Below are positions 1 through 20,814 of a stretch of DNA of 64,000 bases, in pieces (the stretch's first letter is position 1; each line of letters begins with the position of its first letter). Under the pieces are notes generated by a model that saw only the letters and a program-made list of their open reading frames with translations, made no database searches and had not been told where the DNA came from. This DNA is from Dipetalonema caudispina (taxonomy: Eukaryota; Nematoda; Chromadorea; Rhabditida; Onchocercidae), in assembly GCA_013365325.1 (NCBI GenBank), contig JABVXV010000011.1:62001-126000 (forward strand), given 5' to 3'. Made by a program: the position numbers and the translations under genes.

Positions 1-1316
1 CTGCTTTCTCTCATATCGGATTAATTTTTGAAAACAGCGACAGATACAACAGTTCTCGGTAACAAATACATTTGTTTGTCTTTGTGACGATTCCCTGTTA
101 CACTCCTATCCTCTGTCATCCCTAAGGCAAATCAACATTGCAGATGAAAGAGGTTACTGACTGAATGATAACCAGACTAATACATAATACTCCCGTAGTT
201 AGAACCCTAATGTCTAGTCATTCCCATTCTATAAGTCCATACTTACCTCAGTGTTTATTTTACTCACTCAAATGGCTACAACCAAAATTGGCGAGATCAT
301 TTGATGCAGACATTCCACGCAACTGCAAGCCCTCAGTTCTTCGTATTCATTACGTACGGATCGATTAGTGATGCACGCTGTTTTGTCACATGCCACTCTG
401 CGCATCACTCGTCATCCCTTCTAACTGCGATTTACAATTACCTTAACCCTGTCATGTCTCACACAGCACGCTGCAATAGTGTCAAGATGTCGTGGTTCAC
501 ATTCAGCATATACAATCTGTTGCTGTATCTCCCATATTGGTAATTAAGTTTTATATTCCAGCGAAATAAGCAAGTGAGTTCCATCAAATATAGTTGATGT
601 GAGACAGCCTTTTTCCTAGCGGCACAGTCACAGTATCACAAAGCCTTTAATGGTTCACAGTCTACACTTAACTCCCGTAAACTATGACCGGGATATTAGT
701 TGTGTGTGAAGGAGTAAGGGTACTGATAGTTTATTTTAAATGAAGCTTGTATTATTTTTGGGAATAATAAGCTCAAAGTGATATAGTTATAAACTGAAAT
801 TGGGTAACTGCTGAATAAGAAACTTGGTCGTTTCCCAGTTAACAACTAACATTTCCGCATTTGCTTTACATTTGAATACTTTTGTAGTAATTTGCTTATA
901 TGAAGTTTCGAAATGACGTTATTTCACAGCATTCCCGTTTTTATGTTATGTTAGTCCCGTTATGCGACCTCTATCAGTAATTCGTTACATTCTTTGCCTG
1001 CCAGTTAACTGCATCTTGGATTGATCGGAACAATGAATTCAAGAGAAATATGACATGACAGGCTGGGTTGTTCTACGACTTCATATTTTATGTTTCGCTA
1101 CTTTTTTGAAGGCCTTCTGGATTTGTTACTTCTTTGTTCTTTCAGGAGTAACAAATGTACCAATTGTCATGCACATTGTGATGCATCGATAAAGTAAGGG
1201 ATATTTTCGGAATCACTTAGCTTTGAACTTACTTGCCTTTTCATTCTCAGTAGTAGCAAATAATTATTTTTGTCCGATCGCGTATTATCAAAATACCTCT
1301 TGATTCCATATGTAGG
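1..1316. other. Upstream non-coding region
   Basis: Sequence before the first supportable exon of the Van Gogh gene. Short open frames exist on both strands but none has splice-site support, family resemblance or balanced composition. It probably holds the promoter and 5' UTR of the gene that follows, but I see no specific element. Confidence 0.4.
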
Positions 1317-3580
1317 TAACGAACCGTTCATGTCCTTGGTGTCAGAGAGCTCGGGGCGACGTTCTTCGTCACATCGTAACTTACGAATGGTTCGAAATTT
1401 ATCGCGTGGATGTGCTGGTTCAGTAGATGCTGGTACCTCCTTTATTCCCAATTTTTCGGCGGCTGCAAGTGAGGTATTTCTTTTTGCAGTGCTGCTTTCG
1501 TTTCATTTAGTCGAGCACTTGCCGATATCCAGCGATCACATTTTGTTTTGATATCCAGCGATCACATTTTCTTTTTTTTTCGTTTTGTTTTGTTTCCATG
1601 TGATTATTCATGTAGGGCATGAAATTAACAGCCGATGATGATAATTGGGCAGAAAATACCACGGTTATAACTGGGAATACAAGTGAACACTCATATAGCG
1701 GTCTCGCCGAACGAGCACTTGTGGCTCCAGTTGGACGTGTTGTTGCCAGGAGATGTTCTCGGATATTTTGGCTTCTCAGTGCTTCTCTTATTTCATTTGT
1801 GGCTATTATTTCTCCTTCTCTTATGGTTGCTTTACCAATTATTTTGTATCAAGTTGGATTCGGATGGCCTGAGGTTTTTTTTCTGTGTTTCTTTTTCCAT
1901 GTCAAAAAACCTAAAAGTTGGGGAAATATTTAAATCGAAAATCTCCAGTAAATCAGTTTAAAATGGCCCAGGTCTGTTACCACAAGACTTCATGACATAT
2001 GATGTAGTTTGAGATGCTTCGCTATGATTTCAAAATTTCCAGGTATTATGTGGTGCTGACTGCCAAGGACTGATGTTAAATTTGGCGGTGAAAACATTGC
2101 TGCTATTGGGTGCGCTTTGGGCAATGTATTTCCGGCATGCTTCAGCAGATATGCCACGTCTATTTTTTCATCGTGCTGCATTGGCATTCTTAGCTTTATT
2201 TATTCTTTTTGCCTTCTGGTTGTTCTATTCTGTTCGTATATTATTCGAAAAAGAAAGCAGTTATAATGTGATCGTCGGTTTTGCTCTTTCATTACTCGAT
2301 GCAATGCTTTATTTACATTACATTACGGTCATCGTTTTGGAGCTCCGGGCATTGAGGCCAGAATTCATTGTTAGCGTTGTAAGAGATCCGGATGGAGAAA
2401 GTCGAACTTTCAGCCTCGGTCTAATGAGTATCCAAGAAGCCGCTGTCCATGTCCTCAGGATGTATTATTCTACTTTCCCGTCATACAATCCATATATGGA
2501 TAAATCATTCAACGGAGGTTCAATGCATTTTCGGTCTGGCAAGTTATTCTTATGTTAAGCTTTACTGTTACTGCCATTAAGATAATTTCTGGTGTGAAAA
2601 ATCAAAAAAATGATTTTTTTTTTTTCGCTGTTCAGCATCGTAATTTTGCTTCCTCTTATATTATTTATTGTTTTCCCGCCCATTAGATAATTGGAAGCTT
2701 CATCTCTGGCAGTTAATTGGATTCCTCTATTTTATTCGATATTATAAACATCAATGGAATATATCGTAGTAAATAGAATGAGCATTGTATGGAATTTAAT
2801 TCTTTTCATACAACGTACCAAGCCAATATTATCAGTTTTATGGTAATGGCAATAATTCTCTTTCCAAAAGTCTTCAAACAGGGAACAGTTTACTGGCATG
2901 GTTATAACACTTACTCTCTATTGTGTTCTTTTAGAAACAACTAGATTTCTGAAAAAAGTGTCTGAATGTCAAGAAATTCTTCGTTTTATCTGTAAGTAAA
3001 TAGTTTAGGTGTGTCACAACCAACTGGTGGTTTCAAAATGTATGACATCGAAGGTTTGGGTAACGAATGTACTATAACAGAGGCTAATGCTCGTGCAATC
3101 ATGGAGGCTGCTGCGAAAAGACGAATCGGTGGACACAATGAACGTTACCATGAAATAATAGAGTGGGAACGGCGAGTTCAAAAACGGAAATATCGCTTGA
3201 TTAGTACCACTGAAGAGGCGTTTGCAAGTGTTCAAAGTGTGACGGCCAACAATCAAAATAAGGTGTAGAACGAAGTCTTTTCGAAAACAAATTTCCTAAG
3301 TCTCACTGTGTTTAAACTTGTTAAAATTATACAGTTTACAAATCCACAGAATCATGTTTTTTTACAGGTTTTGGGAGAGCCTATGGAAGCACTTGGGGCA
3401 GCTCAAGCAGTGTTTTCTGCAATCGCTAGGCCATTGAATAAATATCTGAAGCTTACTCGACAGCAACCTCGTCATACAGCTGATCAAGTTGTTGCTCATC
3501 TTGCTCGCTGTCTTTCACTTCGTTTTACAGCTGCTACTTTTTTGCAGAGATTTTTTTCTTCGAAATTTCCTTTTCCAGTT

Positions 3581-3618
<38 letters not shown>

Positions 3619-3971
3619 TTTAATTCTATTATTTCGATTCATAACTGTTGCTAGATGTTAAATTCATCAACAGTTTTGTGCTGGATACTGCAGATATACC
3701 AATGAGTGAATGATTTGTATGTGAATGTGTAATGTTCTTATATTTGCAGGAACGTGTGAAGGAAACGAAGTGGTCAATTGTATGCAATGTCCAAGCATCC
3801 GCTGGTATAAAGCATGGGACAGTGTTTGTATTGCGTTGTCACGAACGTGATGATGATGCTGGAGTACAGTTACTTTGTTCACTTCATTCATTTCCTTTTT
3901 TTAATCTCACTGAACAGCAATCGTCGACATCAAAATTTGCCTTAAAAATTACTCCAGAATCAAATGTTTAG
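1317..3971 (+). CDS. vang-1: Van Gogh/Strabismus planar cell polarity protein
   Basis: Four-pass membrane protein of the planar cell polarity pathway, which acts at cell contacts with Prickle and Dishevelled. Proposed exons are 1330-1473 (first exon, acceptor at about 1316), 1616-1873, 2043-2517, 3009-3262, 3368-3577 and 3750-3971. All junction phases agree and the total is about 520 aa, the usual Vangl length. Family blocks seen in order: LTADDDNW with TSEHS, four hydrophobic segments (from 1740 to 2350), RILFEKESSYNVIV, a cytoplasmic region starting at GGFKMYDIEG, AAQAVFSAIARPLNKYL, RQQPRHT, and the end KITPESNV. The C-terminal S-N-V is a class I PDZ ligand (vertebrates have ETSV). The Ser/Arg-rich first exon fits the phosphorylated N-terminus of the family but its start is the least certain part; further 5' exons are possible. 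The intron at 3578-3749 contains a long T run. Confidence 0.92.
1524..1575. repeat. Tandem 26-nt duplication in vang-1 intron 1
   Basis: The 21-mer beginning GATATCCAGCGATCAC occurs at 1524-1544 and again at 1550-1570, followed by GTTTT or CTTTT. It is a simple two-copy tandem duplication inside the first intron, just before the acceptor at 1614-1615. Confidence 0.85.
3584..3615. repeat. Poly(T) tract in vang-1 intron
   Basis: About 32 uninterrupted T residues a few bases downstream of the splice donor at 3578. Length of such a homopolymer in an assembly is unreliable. Confidence 0.9.
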
Positions 3972-4751
3972 CTACAGTTTGGCATATTTTTCACTGGTTT
4001 TTAAGTCATACATTAATTGAATGTTGGTTTGTTCAGTTTTCTGCTACGTTGGGATATCTGTGCATCATAGCATTCGGTTTTTACTTGCATGACACAAAAT
4101 TTTGCGTGGCTTAGATTGCTTTCCGCTCTTCTTCACTTGCGAATTAATAAGAATTTGATCGGAAAAAATTCTTTATTAGTTTAAATATATGAGCATGTAG
4201 CGGTCAGAATCCAAGTTTTGAGCACAGAACATCCATCTGATCTCAATGACGTTTGCAGATATTAATACAACGCATCGTTCTGTATTTTAGGTTTATTTAT
4301 CATGTTTATAAATTCAAAACACATCCAATACTCCATTAGTTAGATCATTTGACTCAACACATGCATAATATTAAGTATACTTGTTTCATAATTGGTGCTT
4401 ACCTTCGATATTTAAAAAATATTTCATCAGTTTGTTGCGATATTGTTATGGAGAGATTTTGTTTTTACTTTACTCCCTCACATTTATTATATATTGCCCA
4501 CTGTTGTTTGGTAATCTATTCCTACATGGATTAGGCAGTCATACATTTCACATCTGTATTTAAATGAATAGCCATTTCATGTACCAAACTTGATACTCAT
4601 AACGTCAGTATTCCTTTGTATAATACAATGATCATCATGAATTATGCATTCTGTCTATACTGCCATGTTATCTAGATAATTTTGTGCCTCTTCACTGGAT
4701 TTATTTGCGTTTCATTCATAATTATTTATGCCGCTGTTATTATTATTAATG
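3972..4751. other. Non-coding region after vang-1
   Basis: Holds the vang-1 3' UTR on the plus strand and probably the 3' UTR of the minus-strand candidate gene. A TTTATTTG near 4700 reads as AATAAA on the minus strand, about 50 bases after that gene's stop. Small open frames at 4349-4563 are AT-rich and unconvincing. Confidence 0.4.
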
Positions 4752-5128
4752 CTACGCTTTATAAATAGCAGGATGCACAACCCTAACTGCCAGACAATAT
4801 GAATAATTCGGAGTATAGAGCATTAAAAGCAATAAAAGTAATGAGAGTTTTGGATCGTACTTTGATGAAGTTGTATAGTGGTTATCAGCAAGCCACCGAT
4901 TGTTGAGGAACAGAATGATCTACTTGTGATTAACTCACAATAACGAACATTATGGGAAGGTGGAAGTGGTCGATCCAACTTCATCATTAGCACAGAGTTG
5001 GGGAATACTGTGGTGTAGTTTGGTCCATCCGAGCCGGTAGGGTAATTCATTAAAGACGATTCGGTGTTGGAGTGCGACATTTTGTACTCGTTATATCGAA
5101 CAGACATGCCATCAATGATCTGTGCGAA
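4752..5128 (-). CDS. Unrecognised protein, 3' exons only (candidate gene)
   Basis: I do not recognise this product. On the minus strand, an exon at 5128-4939 starts after a pyrimidine-rich acceptor (CCTATTCCCCAG) and ends at a consensus donor (GTGAGT). Its reading, beginning FAQIIDGMSVRYNEY and ending PPSHNVRY, has balanced composition. A last exon at 4786-4752 joins in phase, encodes FRVVHPAIYKA and stops at TAG, with an AATAAA-like signal downstream near 4700. A 31-nt candidate exon at about 5410-5380 (reading EVRANLAEFS) would join upstream in phase. No start was found, and the space to the plus-strand USP7 gene is short, so the gene may be partial, small or a remnant. Confidence 0.35.
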
Positions 5129-6084
5129 CTGGGGAATAGGCAGTTATAGACCATGGCGGTGACACCGTCAGGAGACGTGCTTCGGTCGATCAAAATGTAT
5201 ATTCTGAATGATCCCTAGGGACTTTGTTTACTGAAACGAAGAGAGTAGATATATCTATAGACAGAGTCGATACTTTCAATATAACGCAGTGACGTTGTTG
5301 ACTGGTATCAGTAAGTGTCTTTTGCGATAAGATCACAAGTATAGAGAAATGGTAGCTATATAGTTGAAAATACTACCGAGAACTCTGCCAAATTCGCCCT
5401 GACTTCCCTGGATAATTGTCTTTCTTTCCGCGGCATTACTGTCATCATATAAGGAAGGCTTGCAGGAGGACTTCAGTCGTCGTATGCATCATATATGCTC
5501 ATCATATGTATAAGCTGTTCTGTTCTGTTCGGGTATTGAGACGAAACTCATCGCTACAGTACTTTTTAGTATGTGACTGTTGCAGCTTAAGTAGTGGTCG
5601 TGAAGTATTGGTGCGTGTTATTGTAGGGCTGGAGGAGGTGGTGGTTCTCGGGGAAGGTGAGTGGGCGTGTGGACTGTTTTCTAGATTGTTCTATTGATTG
5701 GGACAGTTGATGATAGATGCATTCCTGGATATGGTGTGTCTTCTATGGACTTGTTGAGTAGTCTGCGCGTTGTGGATTCTATTGTAGTGCTGTGGTACTC
5801 CAAGTATTTAGTGGTGATATGACCTCATTTAAATTAGGAGCACAGTTCAAGTGTGGGAAAAACTATTCTTTTTCGAATTTAGCAAAATTTTGCTACATGT
5901 GATTCACAAACTTCTCTTACTTTATCATTAAATTTATCAGCGACAATGTGATTTAATCTACAATCTTTGAAATTCGACAGCTTTGCAAAAATCTTTGTTT
6001 TTGCAGTTTGCTTGTGAGGCATTGAAAAGTTAGCGAGCTGAGTCACTTTATTCTAGAAAAAATATTTGTTTATTTATTCTTCAG
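5129..6084. other. Intergenic region upstream of USP7 gene
   Basis: No clear gene. It holds the possible extra minus-strand exon near 5380-5410. On the plus strand, a purine/G-rich stretch at 5627-5656 is bounded by TTGTAG and GTGAGT and could be a 5' UTR exon of the downstream gene. Sequence from 5880 to 6084 is AT-rich and ends in the acceptor-like TTATTCTTCAG directly before the USP7 ATG. Confidence 0.4.
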
Positions 6085-14185
<8,101 letters not shown>

Positions 14186-16812
14186 TGCTTTCACTACTAA
14201 TTTTTAATAATGTTGTACTTACTGCCTTGCGGCATGGTCTAAGCAATCATCCGTTTCGAGTAATTATTATTAATGTTCTGTGAGGGAGGGATTGGGGTGT
14301 GAGGTATTTTTGAAGAAATATTTTGCAAAGCTGTAGATTCTTAAATTTTTTGGAAGTCAGTAGTATTCAGCAGTGTATTTGGTCGCGGTGATTGTATTTG
14401 TTCATTGTGAGGAAAAATATCCTTCAATTGATCCTGCTGTTGCTGTTGCTTTTCACTTCTTAAGTAAAGTCTTTTTTTGCATCTGTGATGCCACTTGCTG
14501 TCTGATGGCTTCTTCGCATCTAAGCTCTCTCTTTCTTTTTTGCAGCAGTGATACATTGTTGGAGTGAAATAATTGTAAACTTTGTGTAAGATGGTATCAG
14601 TGGACACAGATTTGTGTGTTTAAACCAATGATGTATCATAATCGTCATCCCGTTTTGCCAGGATACGTAATCCTCCAATTATTGGAAATTTCTCTCATTA
14701 GTAATGCCAAGTTCATCCGATTTGGTCTAGGCTTTTCTGATTTTTGTGCTGTCATCTGTTATTTTTCCCTTTTGTTCTGTTTCCATTATTTTATAGTAAT
14801 GTGGTTTATTATTTAAAAGAATTTTTTACCTACTAAGCTCTGTAAATGTTCATTTCACTGCATGTAGCATAACATCCATATTGAGAGAAATATCTTTTTC
14901 CCTTTACCTGTTTTTGTCAATGCACTTGAATGAGCCTAATAATATGATGCCGTATAAGCGAGAGCTTACTTTTTATCTGATAAGTTAGATTTATTTATTT
15001 CCTGTGTTGGATACGAATTGTGGATGTGTTTGGACTTACTATGCGCTGAGGAGGAATCCTTTTCAGCAGTGAACTGTCTGATTTAGTATATGAATTTCTT
15101 GCTTTGTTTTCAAACTGATTTTCTTGTTCCTTCGTTTCTGTTTGTCGTGTTATTTATGTTTTATTGCGTGCATCAGCAAACTTGAGGCGTTCATCATAGG
15201 CGTAGCGTTCGCCTCCACACGCACACCCTGAATTTGTTAATAAATTTTTTTGTCTCACAAAATTGTTATGACGAATGAAGGCGAATAAATAAATTATTAT
15301 TGTTCGTTTTGCGCATTCCAAAAAATGCCGGCTCGATTAGTAAAATTTAGATAGTTCAATCAAGTGAATAGGAAAGATAATGAGTGCGGATGCCGGAATT
15401 GTGGACGTGATCATGAGTGGTAATGCACTCATTGTTACTGGTAGCTGAGATGCGAATAGTTTGGCTACTCCGTGGTTTTGTTGGTTGTGTTGGAGGAGTT
15501 GCGATGGTATTAGGTCAATGTGAGCAGGGGTCTTTCATATTTTATAAAATAGATAAGGAAAGCAAACTTAAGGGTGAAGCAGAGTTGGGATTTGGAGTTA
15601 TTGAGAAGGAACTGTAAGGTATAATTAGCAGTCTAGGATATAAGTTGAGGAGAGTATGCTGTAGTTGTATTTTGTTGAGACTTTTAACTGCAGTCACTCA
15701 GCATTAATATTTATTATCTTTGCCCAAAGAGGTGGAAGGTTTTTACCACTGTACAAAGCCAAATAAATGTTGTGTTTGGTGGTTTCTATATGGGTCATTC
15801 CAATACCAGCCACTATATTAGAGCGCAACGAAGTGACAGTATCATGCTCTAATTGGTATTATTCTTCCCAACGCCCTTGACCTAGTTAAGTTCCTACCTT
15901 TTGGTAATTCATATGCAATCACCGACAGCTACTCCCTGTCTGCCTTTTCACTCATCTCAATCGCACTGAAGCGCATAGAACAGTCTCAACTACTATTCCT
16001 TTTTTTTCAGTTTTTGTGTTCTAAAATTTTGTTCCTTTCTTATGCTTTGATATGCCACATACTGCTTAAGTTGATAAATTACTGATTTCCGTAATAATTT
16101 CATCATGATCTTCCAAGTGGGATAGCACAAAGTATCCGATAACTCTTATCCTGCATATTCGTAATACAAGCACTTAAAAATTCAACTTATTTCAAGCATC
16201 ATCATGCTACCACATTCAATATACCAGTGGAAAATCTTGTTTAATTAATTAACAAGCTACACTGATGTTTTATTAATCTGCAGTACGGGATAGTCATATT
16301 GATGTATAAAACATTAATGAGCATTGCATGTAGAACATTCCATATTAAATACGGGTAGTTTTAATTTTAATTTCTATTGTATATGGTTTAATGATTGGTG
16401 ACAAGATCAAAATAAAAGACAGAATCTTACTTTAATTAGTAGTTTCTTTTACAACTATCACCTGTTGGAAATTTTAATAACTTCATGTGCTCGTTATTTC
16501 AAGCAATTATCATCACTACAAAGAAAGCTCTATCATAAGTCTTCTATCCATGTTTGTCAATAACTGAAAAAATTGTGTAGGAGAAAGAGTTTGCTTTTTA
16601 TAGGGGACAACCATCATTCCCCGTAAGCAATGAGCCATCACAATGATCGTCGGATCCTATCCATCATACACATCACCTACATCCACAACTACACCCATCC
16701 AGCACATACCGTAGTACCAATCCAGCTCATTCCTGCCTTATGAAGATTCCCTTCTAACGCCCTTATTTTGCGATTCAAATTTCAAAGTGATGAACAAAAA
16801 AGCATTTTTTGA
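14186..16812. other. Intergenic region after USP7 gene
   Basis: Probably holds the USP7 3' UTR; AATAAA-type signals occur near 15240 and 15285. Short frames at 15379-15444 and 15417-15617 have ATG starts but no partner exons or recognisable family. Nothing else is supportable here. Confidence 0.45.
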
Positions 16813-16906
16813 TCTAAATTTACTACTGCTATTGCAGTAGTAAATTTAGAATTTTTGAATAGATAAATAATACTGAACTATTGCAGTAGTTCAGTATTAT
16901 TTGTCT
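16813..16906. repeat. Two adjacent palindromes with a shared core
   Basis: Palindrome 1 has perfect 17-nt arms at 16813-16829 and 16834-16850 around the 4-nt spacer TATT. Palindrome 2 has 19-nt arms at 16861-16879 and 16888-16906 with one mismatch, around ATTGCAGT. Both centres contain CTATTGCAGTAG. The region codes for nothing. Confidence 0.9.
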
Positions 16907-17407
16907 TTTAAAAAATTCTCTACTCAAATAATCTGTCTCATTCGTTGCGTAATTTACCTCTAATATCCGATGATACTTAATTTCGATTAAATTAATTACA
17001 AATAAGTTATATCAATTCAGCAGAATTACCAATTATGTTTCATTTTCTTTTGATGTCTCTCTGAAATTTAAAATTTAAAAAAAAAATTGAAGAAAAATTC
17101 GCTAAATTCAGGTCAAATTAACGATTAAAAAGTTTATTTGATGATAAATTTAAGATTTATGGGAGAGTCATAGGGACACCTTCGTTATTTTCATCCTATC
17201 AAACGATGTTTCGTCATGTTGAATAATCGCCTGTTGTGGAAAATGAATGTCACTTTGAAGATTTCAATGCCTGTTTTGTTACTATTTTTCATGATATTAA
17301 CTCCGCAAAATTGCAAATCTAAAATTTTATCCTTTTAGATGTTTCGTCCACATGGAGATTTGAAGTTAGTGTTTCTAATGTTTGCTTGTTTGCAGATATA
17401 AGGAGCA
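16907..17407. other. Region upstream of first lipocalin gene
   Basis: AT-rich and without open frames of note. It ends with GTTTGCAG at about 17395, an acceptor-like site 12 bases before the ATG, consistent with trans-splicing of the downstream gene. Confidence 0.4.
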
Positions 17408-20400
17408 ATGATTATGAGGATAGTTAGTATGTTGCTGATTGCTGCTGGTATAACGCACGCAGATATCAGTGATCGACCGATAACGATTCGATTGCCCCCA
17501 CAGAATCGAAAACCAAATTTTATGAAGGAAATGGTACCACCGCGCCCCATACAATCTCCATTAGCAGCAACTGCATCAGTTAACCGTCCTCAAAGGCCGC
17601 ATTTAGGAAATCGCCCTTCACTGACCCCTGCTGCCCAACTTCCCGTTATACCGCCGGCAAGTTTATGTTCAATCTACGAAATACTTTAAGGAATATTTTA
17701 TATTTCGCTGTGACCAAAGTTTCTGGATGGTTTTCAAAATCCAATTTTTGCTCGTATTTGGTTTTGTCTTTATGTTGAGCTCTCGTATCCTCGTCGTGCG
17801 TTTTCTCTTTGCGATATAAATCTGACAATAATTGAATTATAATAGGAAGTGAAACTGGAAATAAAAAGTAAACATTTCGAAAAAGTGCTGAAATAATGCT
17901 ATTAAGTATATTATAAGTGAGTATCACAACAAAGAAATATTAGTTAAGAAAGGAGCACAAGAAACTTAAAGCAGTTTGTATTGTTTCACTACTTCTACAA
18001 CAACGCCACCATTGTTACTTCTAATCGAATGAATGGAGCCAATTCATAAATTGTCCGACAGTTTAAGATAGACAAGGACAATGATATCTCAACTTTACTT
18101 TCAGTGAGCGCGCATTAGTCGTATTATAATAAATGGTATAATGTCTGAAATTTCTTTGAATGATTCAAATTTCGAATTTAATTTATACTTGGTAATTTAA
18201 TATAAACTTTATGAAATCATAGTAAAGCATTTGACATTATAATCTGTTTTTCTTCAATAAGAAGAAAATCCATGAAATCAAATATTTAGTCACCAGCTAC
18301 GGAGCAACAGTTTGTACCGCGTCTCATAACAACACCACCACCGCCACCTCCAATAAACATACCGCCAGATGTACAAAATCAACTCATCAAATTTTTCGGT
18401 CTCGACAGTTTTGGCATACCCGGTCTTACTGGTAATCATCCGGATGGGTTCGCAGGCGCTATTCAGGTTTCTTATAGTACATGAAGAAAACATACACGCT
18501 GTAGCAGAAAAACTGATTACCAAAAGTGTTTCAATTTAAAATTTTAGGAATTGAGAGCTGCAGGGATACCTGTTCAAGGTTTACCATTGGAACACATTTC
18601 CGGAAATCTATCACCTTCAACTTCACAGAACGGTTTGTACATTATTCCTCGGAATTCATGAAGCTAATATAATTTGCATACAGATCAATTTGATTACAGA
18701 TATATTGTCACAAGCAAATCCAGCATTTGGAAATCAATTGAACCAGTTGTATAACGAGGCAACAGGTCCTACGCATTATCGCGGTACAGGCAGTATGCCC
18801 TTACCTGAAGCTACTCCTGGGGAGAATGGCCTTATTGGCTTGTTATCAAGTTCAATCAGGAAGCTGGTTCAAGACAGTAAGTTATTTTTGCATATTAGTT
18901 TGAAGACTTGTGCATATAAAATCCTCATATCCTGACAGTAAATCATTTTTTTATTTTACCGGCGTGCCTTTGTTAGAAATTCTCATTTTGGAGCTACGCT
19001 CCCAATCTTTCGGATGAGAATCATTTTTTGACAAATCATTAAGAATTTTAGGAACTTTTAAACTAGAAATTTTCTTGCAGCTGGTGTAGCTGATGCACTT
19101 TCACAAGGCATTCCTAGCGTGTTGGGAACAGGTGGTTCCAGTGATACAGCTGTTGCATATTCAACGGATGCTGAAGCTGAAGCTGCAGCACAGAGTGCTT
19201 CCCGTGCTGGAATTCGTCGGCAACAGAATGCTGCGCAACGAGTGCTTTCTGGAGTAGCGGCTGCGCTTGGTGCTGGTGGTGGACGTGGACCAGCTCATGC
19301 TGGACTGCCACGAATTCCTGGCTTCCCATTGCTACCGGGTGGCATACCTCGTAATGAGCAGGGCCAAATAGATGTTGTCCAGCTTATTGGTCCGTTTTTA
19401 GTTTCCTATAATATTTCATGAGAAATCCTGTGTAGAAGTAATATTTTTCGCATATGCTGCATATATAAGATTTAAATATAGGTTCAATAACGCGTCGTAT
19501 TTCTAATGGAACGACACTAGCTGATGTGATACCTCCAGAGCAGTTGCAGACTCTTGCCGACAATGTGACTGATGCGCTGTTACCACCAACACCTGAAGAT
19601 TTTGATTTGCACAAATTTATGGGAAGGTGGTTTGAAGGTATCAACAGTCCTCGTGCTACTGAACAACGTTGTGTTGTACATCACTGTTCGTTTATCATTT
19701 TTTTTTTTTTTTTTTTTTTTTTTTCATTATAGTTTCGTTTTCAAGTGTTAAAAACATTGGTTTGATCAAAGATGATGAAATGATGAGCGCATTTGAGATC
19801 AACTGACTTGAAATGATTTTGCACAAAATGTGACTGCATTTCAATCTGTAATTTTGGGATTATTTTCCGTAGTTTAAATTATCTTAATGTTGTGAACTTG
19901 CGAAGAGCGAAGATTCACTGACTTATCATATGTTCGACCTTTTTGATCAATATGCGAAACACAAAAAATTATGTTGAAGATAATTACTCATAATAAATAG
20001 CTACCAAGCTAAACTAATTTGCGTATTATAGATGGTGGCTTAACAAAGAACGATAAAACGGCTACTTTCACAGCATTAAAAATTTATCGTGAAGGAAGTG
20101 AATTCGGTCCCGTACGTTATTCAATCGGTTATGCTTTTCGAGGAGGTAATAAAGATGCCATGCTACAGTTGCATAGCTCGGAAACTCCTGATGCACAACC
20201 ATGTTCGTATCATTACTTTTATCATGATTATGTTAATATTGTATCAGACTCCGACTCATTTCATTTCTTTTATTTTTATTCTGTTATATTGTCACAATAT
20301 CTACTTCTTTGTTTATCTAGAATTGAGCTGGGACATAGTTGATTATTTTGGAAGCCAAAATAAAGTCATTTGATTTAGCATTTAGTTTGAAATTTATCAT

Positions 20401-20814
20401 TCAGCTTCAAAAATGATTGAATAATAGCTTATTTTAGATAGATGGGCTTAAATTTTAATTTTGGGAAGTGTAGTTTCCTAAAAATTCTTTGAGTTTGTGA
20501 GTCATTTTCAAGTAAAGTCTTTTGCAGTTTGGATTTACAAGTTGGGTCCAGAAGGAACAGATCCATTTGGTAATCCACAATATGAATGGGCAGTCGTGTC
20601 AAATTGGGTGAAGTATCCAGTAACAGTGTTAGTCCGAGATCCAGATAAATTTAAAGCGAAATATGAACAAGAAGTGCTACGATGGTTAGAAGATCAAGGT
20701 TTTATTAATGGCTTCATTAGGGCTTTTAATATGCTACAACCAGCTAGCTATAGTTCCTGTCAGTATGCCGACAGTACTTTTGAAGTATTTGGACCTAGTA
20801 AACGTTTGACTTAA
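17408..20814 (+). CDS. Lipocalin-related secreted protein, LPR-like (gene 1)
   Basis: Nematode LPR proteins are secreted lipocalins of the apical extracellular matrix, thought to carry lipids or matrix partners. Exons: 17408-17644, 18290-18466, 18548-18632, 18700-18876, 19081-19389, 19482-19685, 20032-20202, 20528-20814; about 548 aa. A signal peptide (MIMRIVSMLLIAAG, likely cut after THA) is followed by a long Pro-rich and Ala/Gly-rich N-terminal region. The C-terminal lipocalin domain starts at HKFMGRWFEG (the GxW signature), then YGGLTKNDKTATFT, GYAFRG, and the last exon with WAVVSNWVKYPVTVLVRDP and paired cysteines. Splice phases at H-T/YGG and P-T/FW match those of gene 4, supporting tandem duplication. 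The first donor (17644) is weak. First of four LPR genes in the same orientation; likely corresponds to part of the LPR cluster known in C. elegans, but one-to-one orthology cannot be set here. Confidence 0.82.
19697..19725. repeat. Poly(T) tract in lipocalin gene 1 intron
   Basis: A long T run shortly after the donor at 19686. Confidence 0.85.

Noticed and set aside
15379..15617. Short ATG frames after the USP7 gene
   Set aside because: No partner exons, no polyadenylation context, no family resemblance.
19114..19329. Gln/His-rich minus-strand frame
   Set aside because: Antisense of an Ala-rich exon of lipocalin gene 1; composition explained by the opposite strand.
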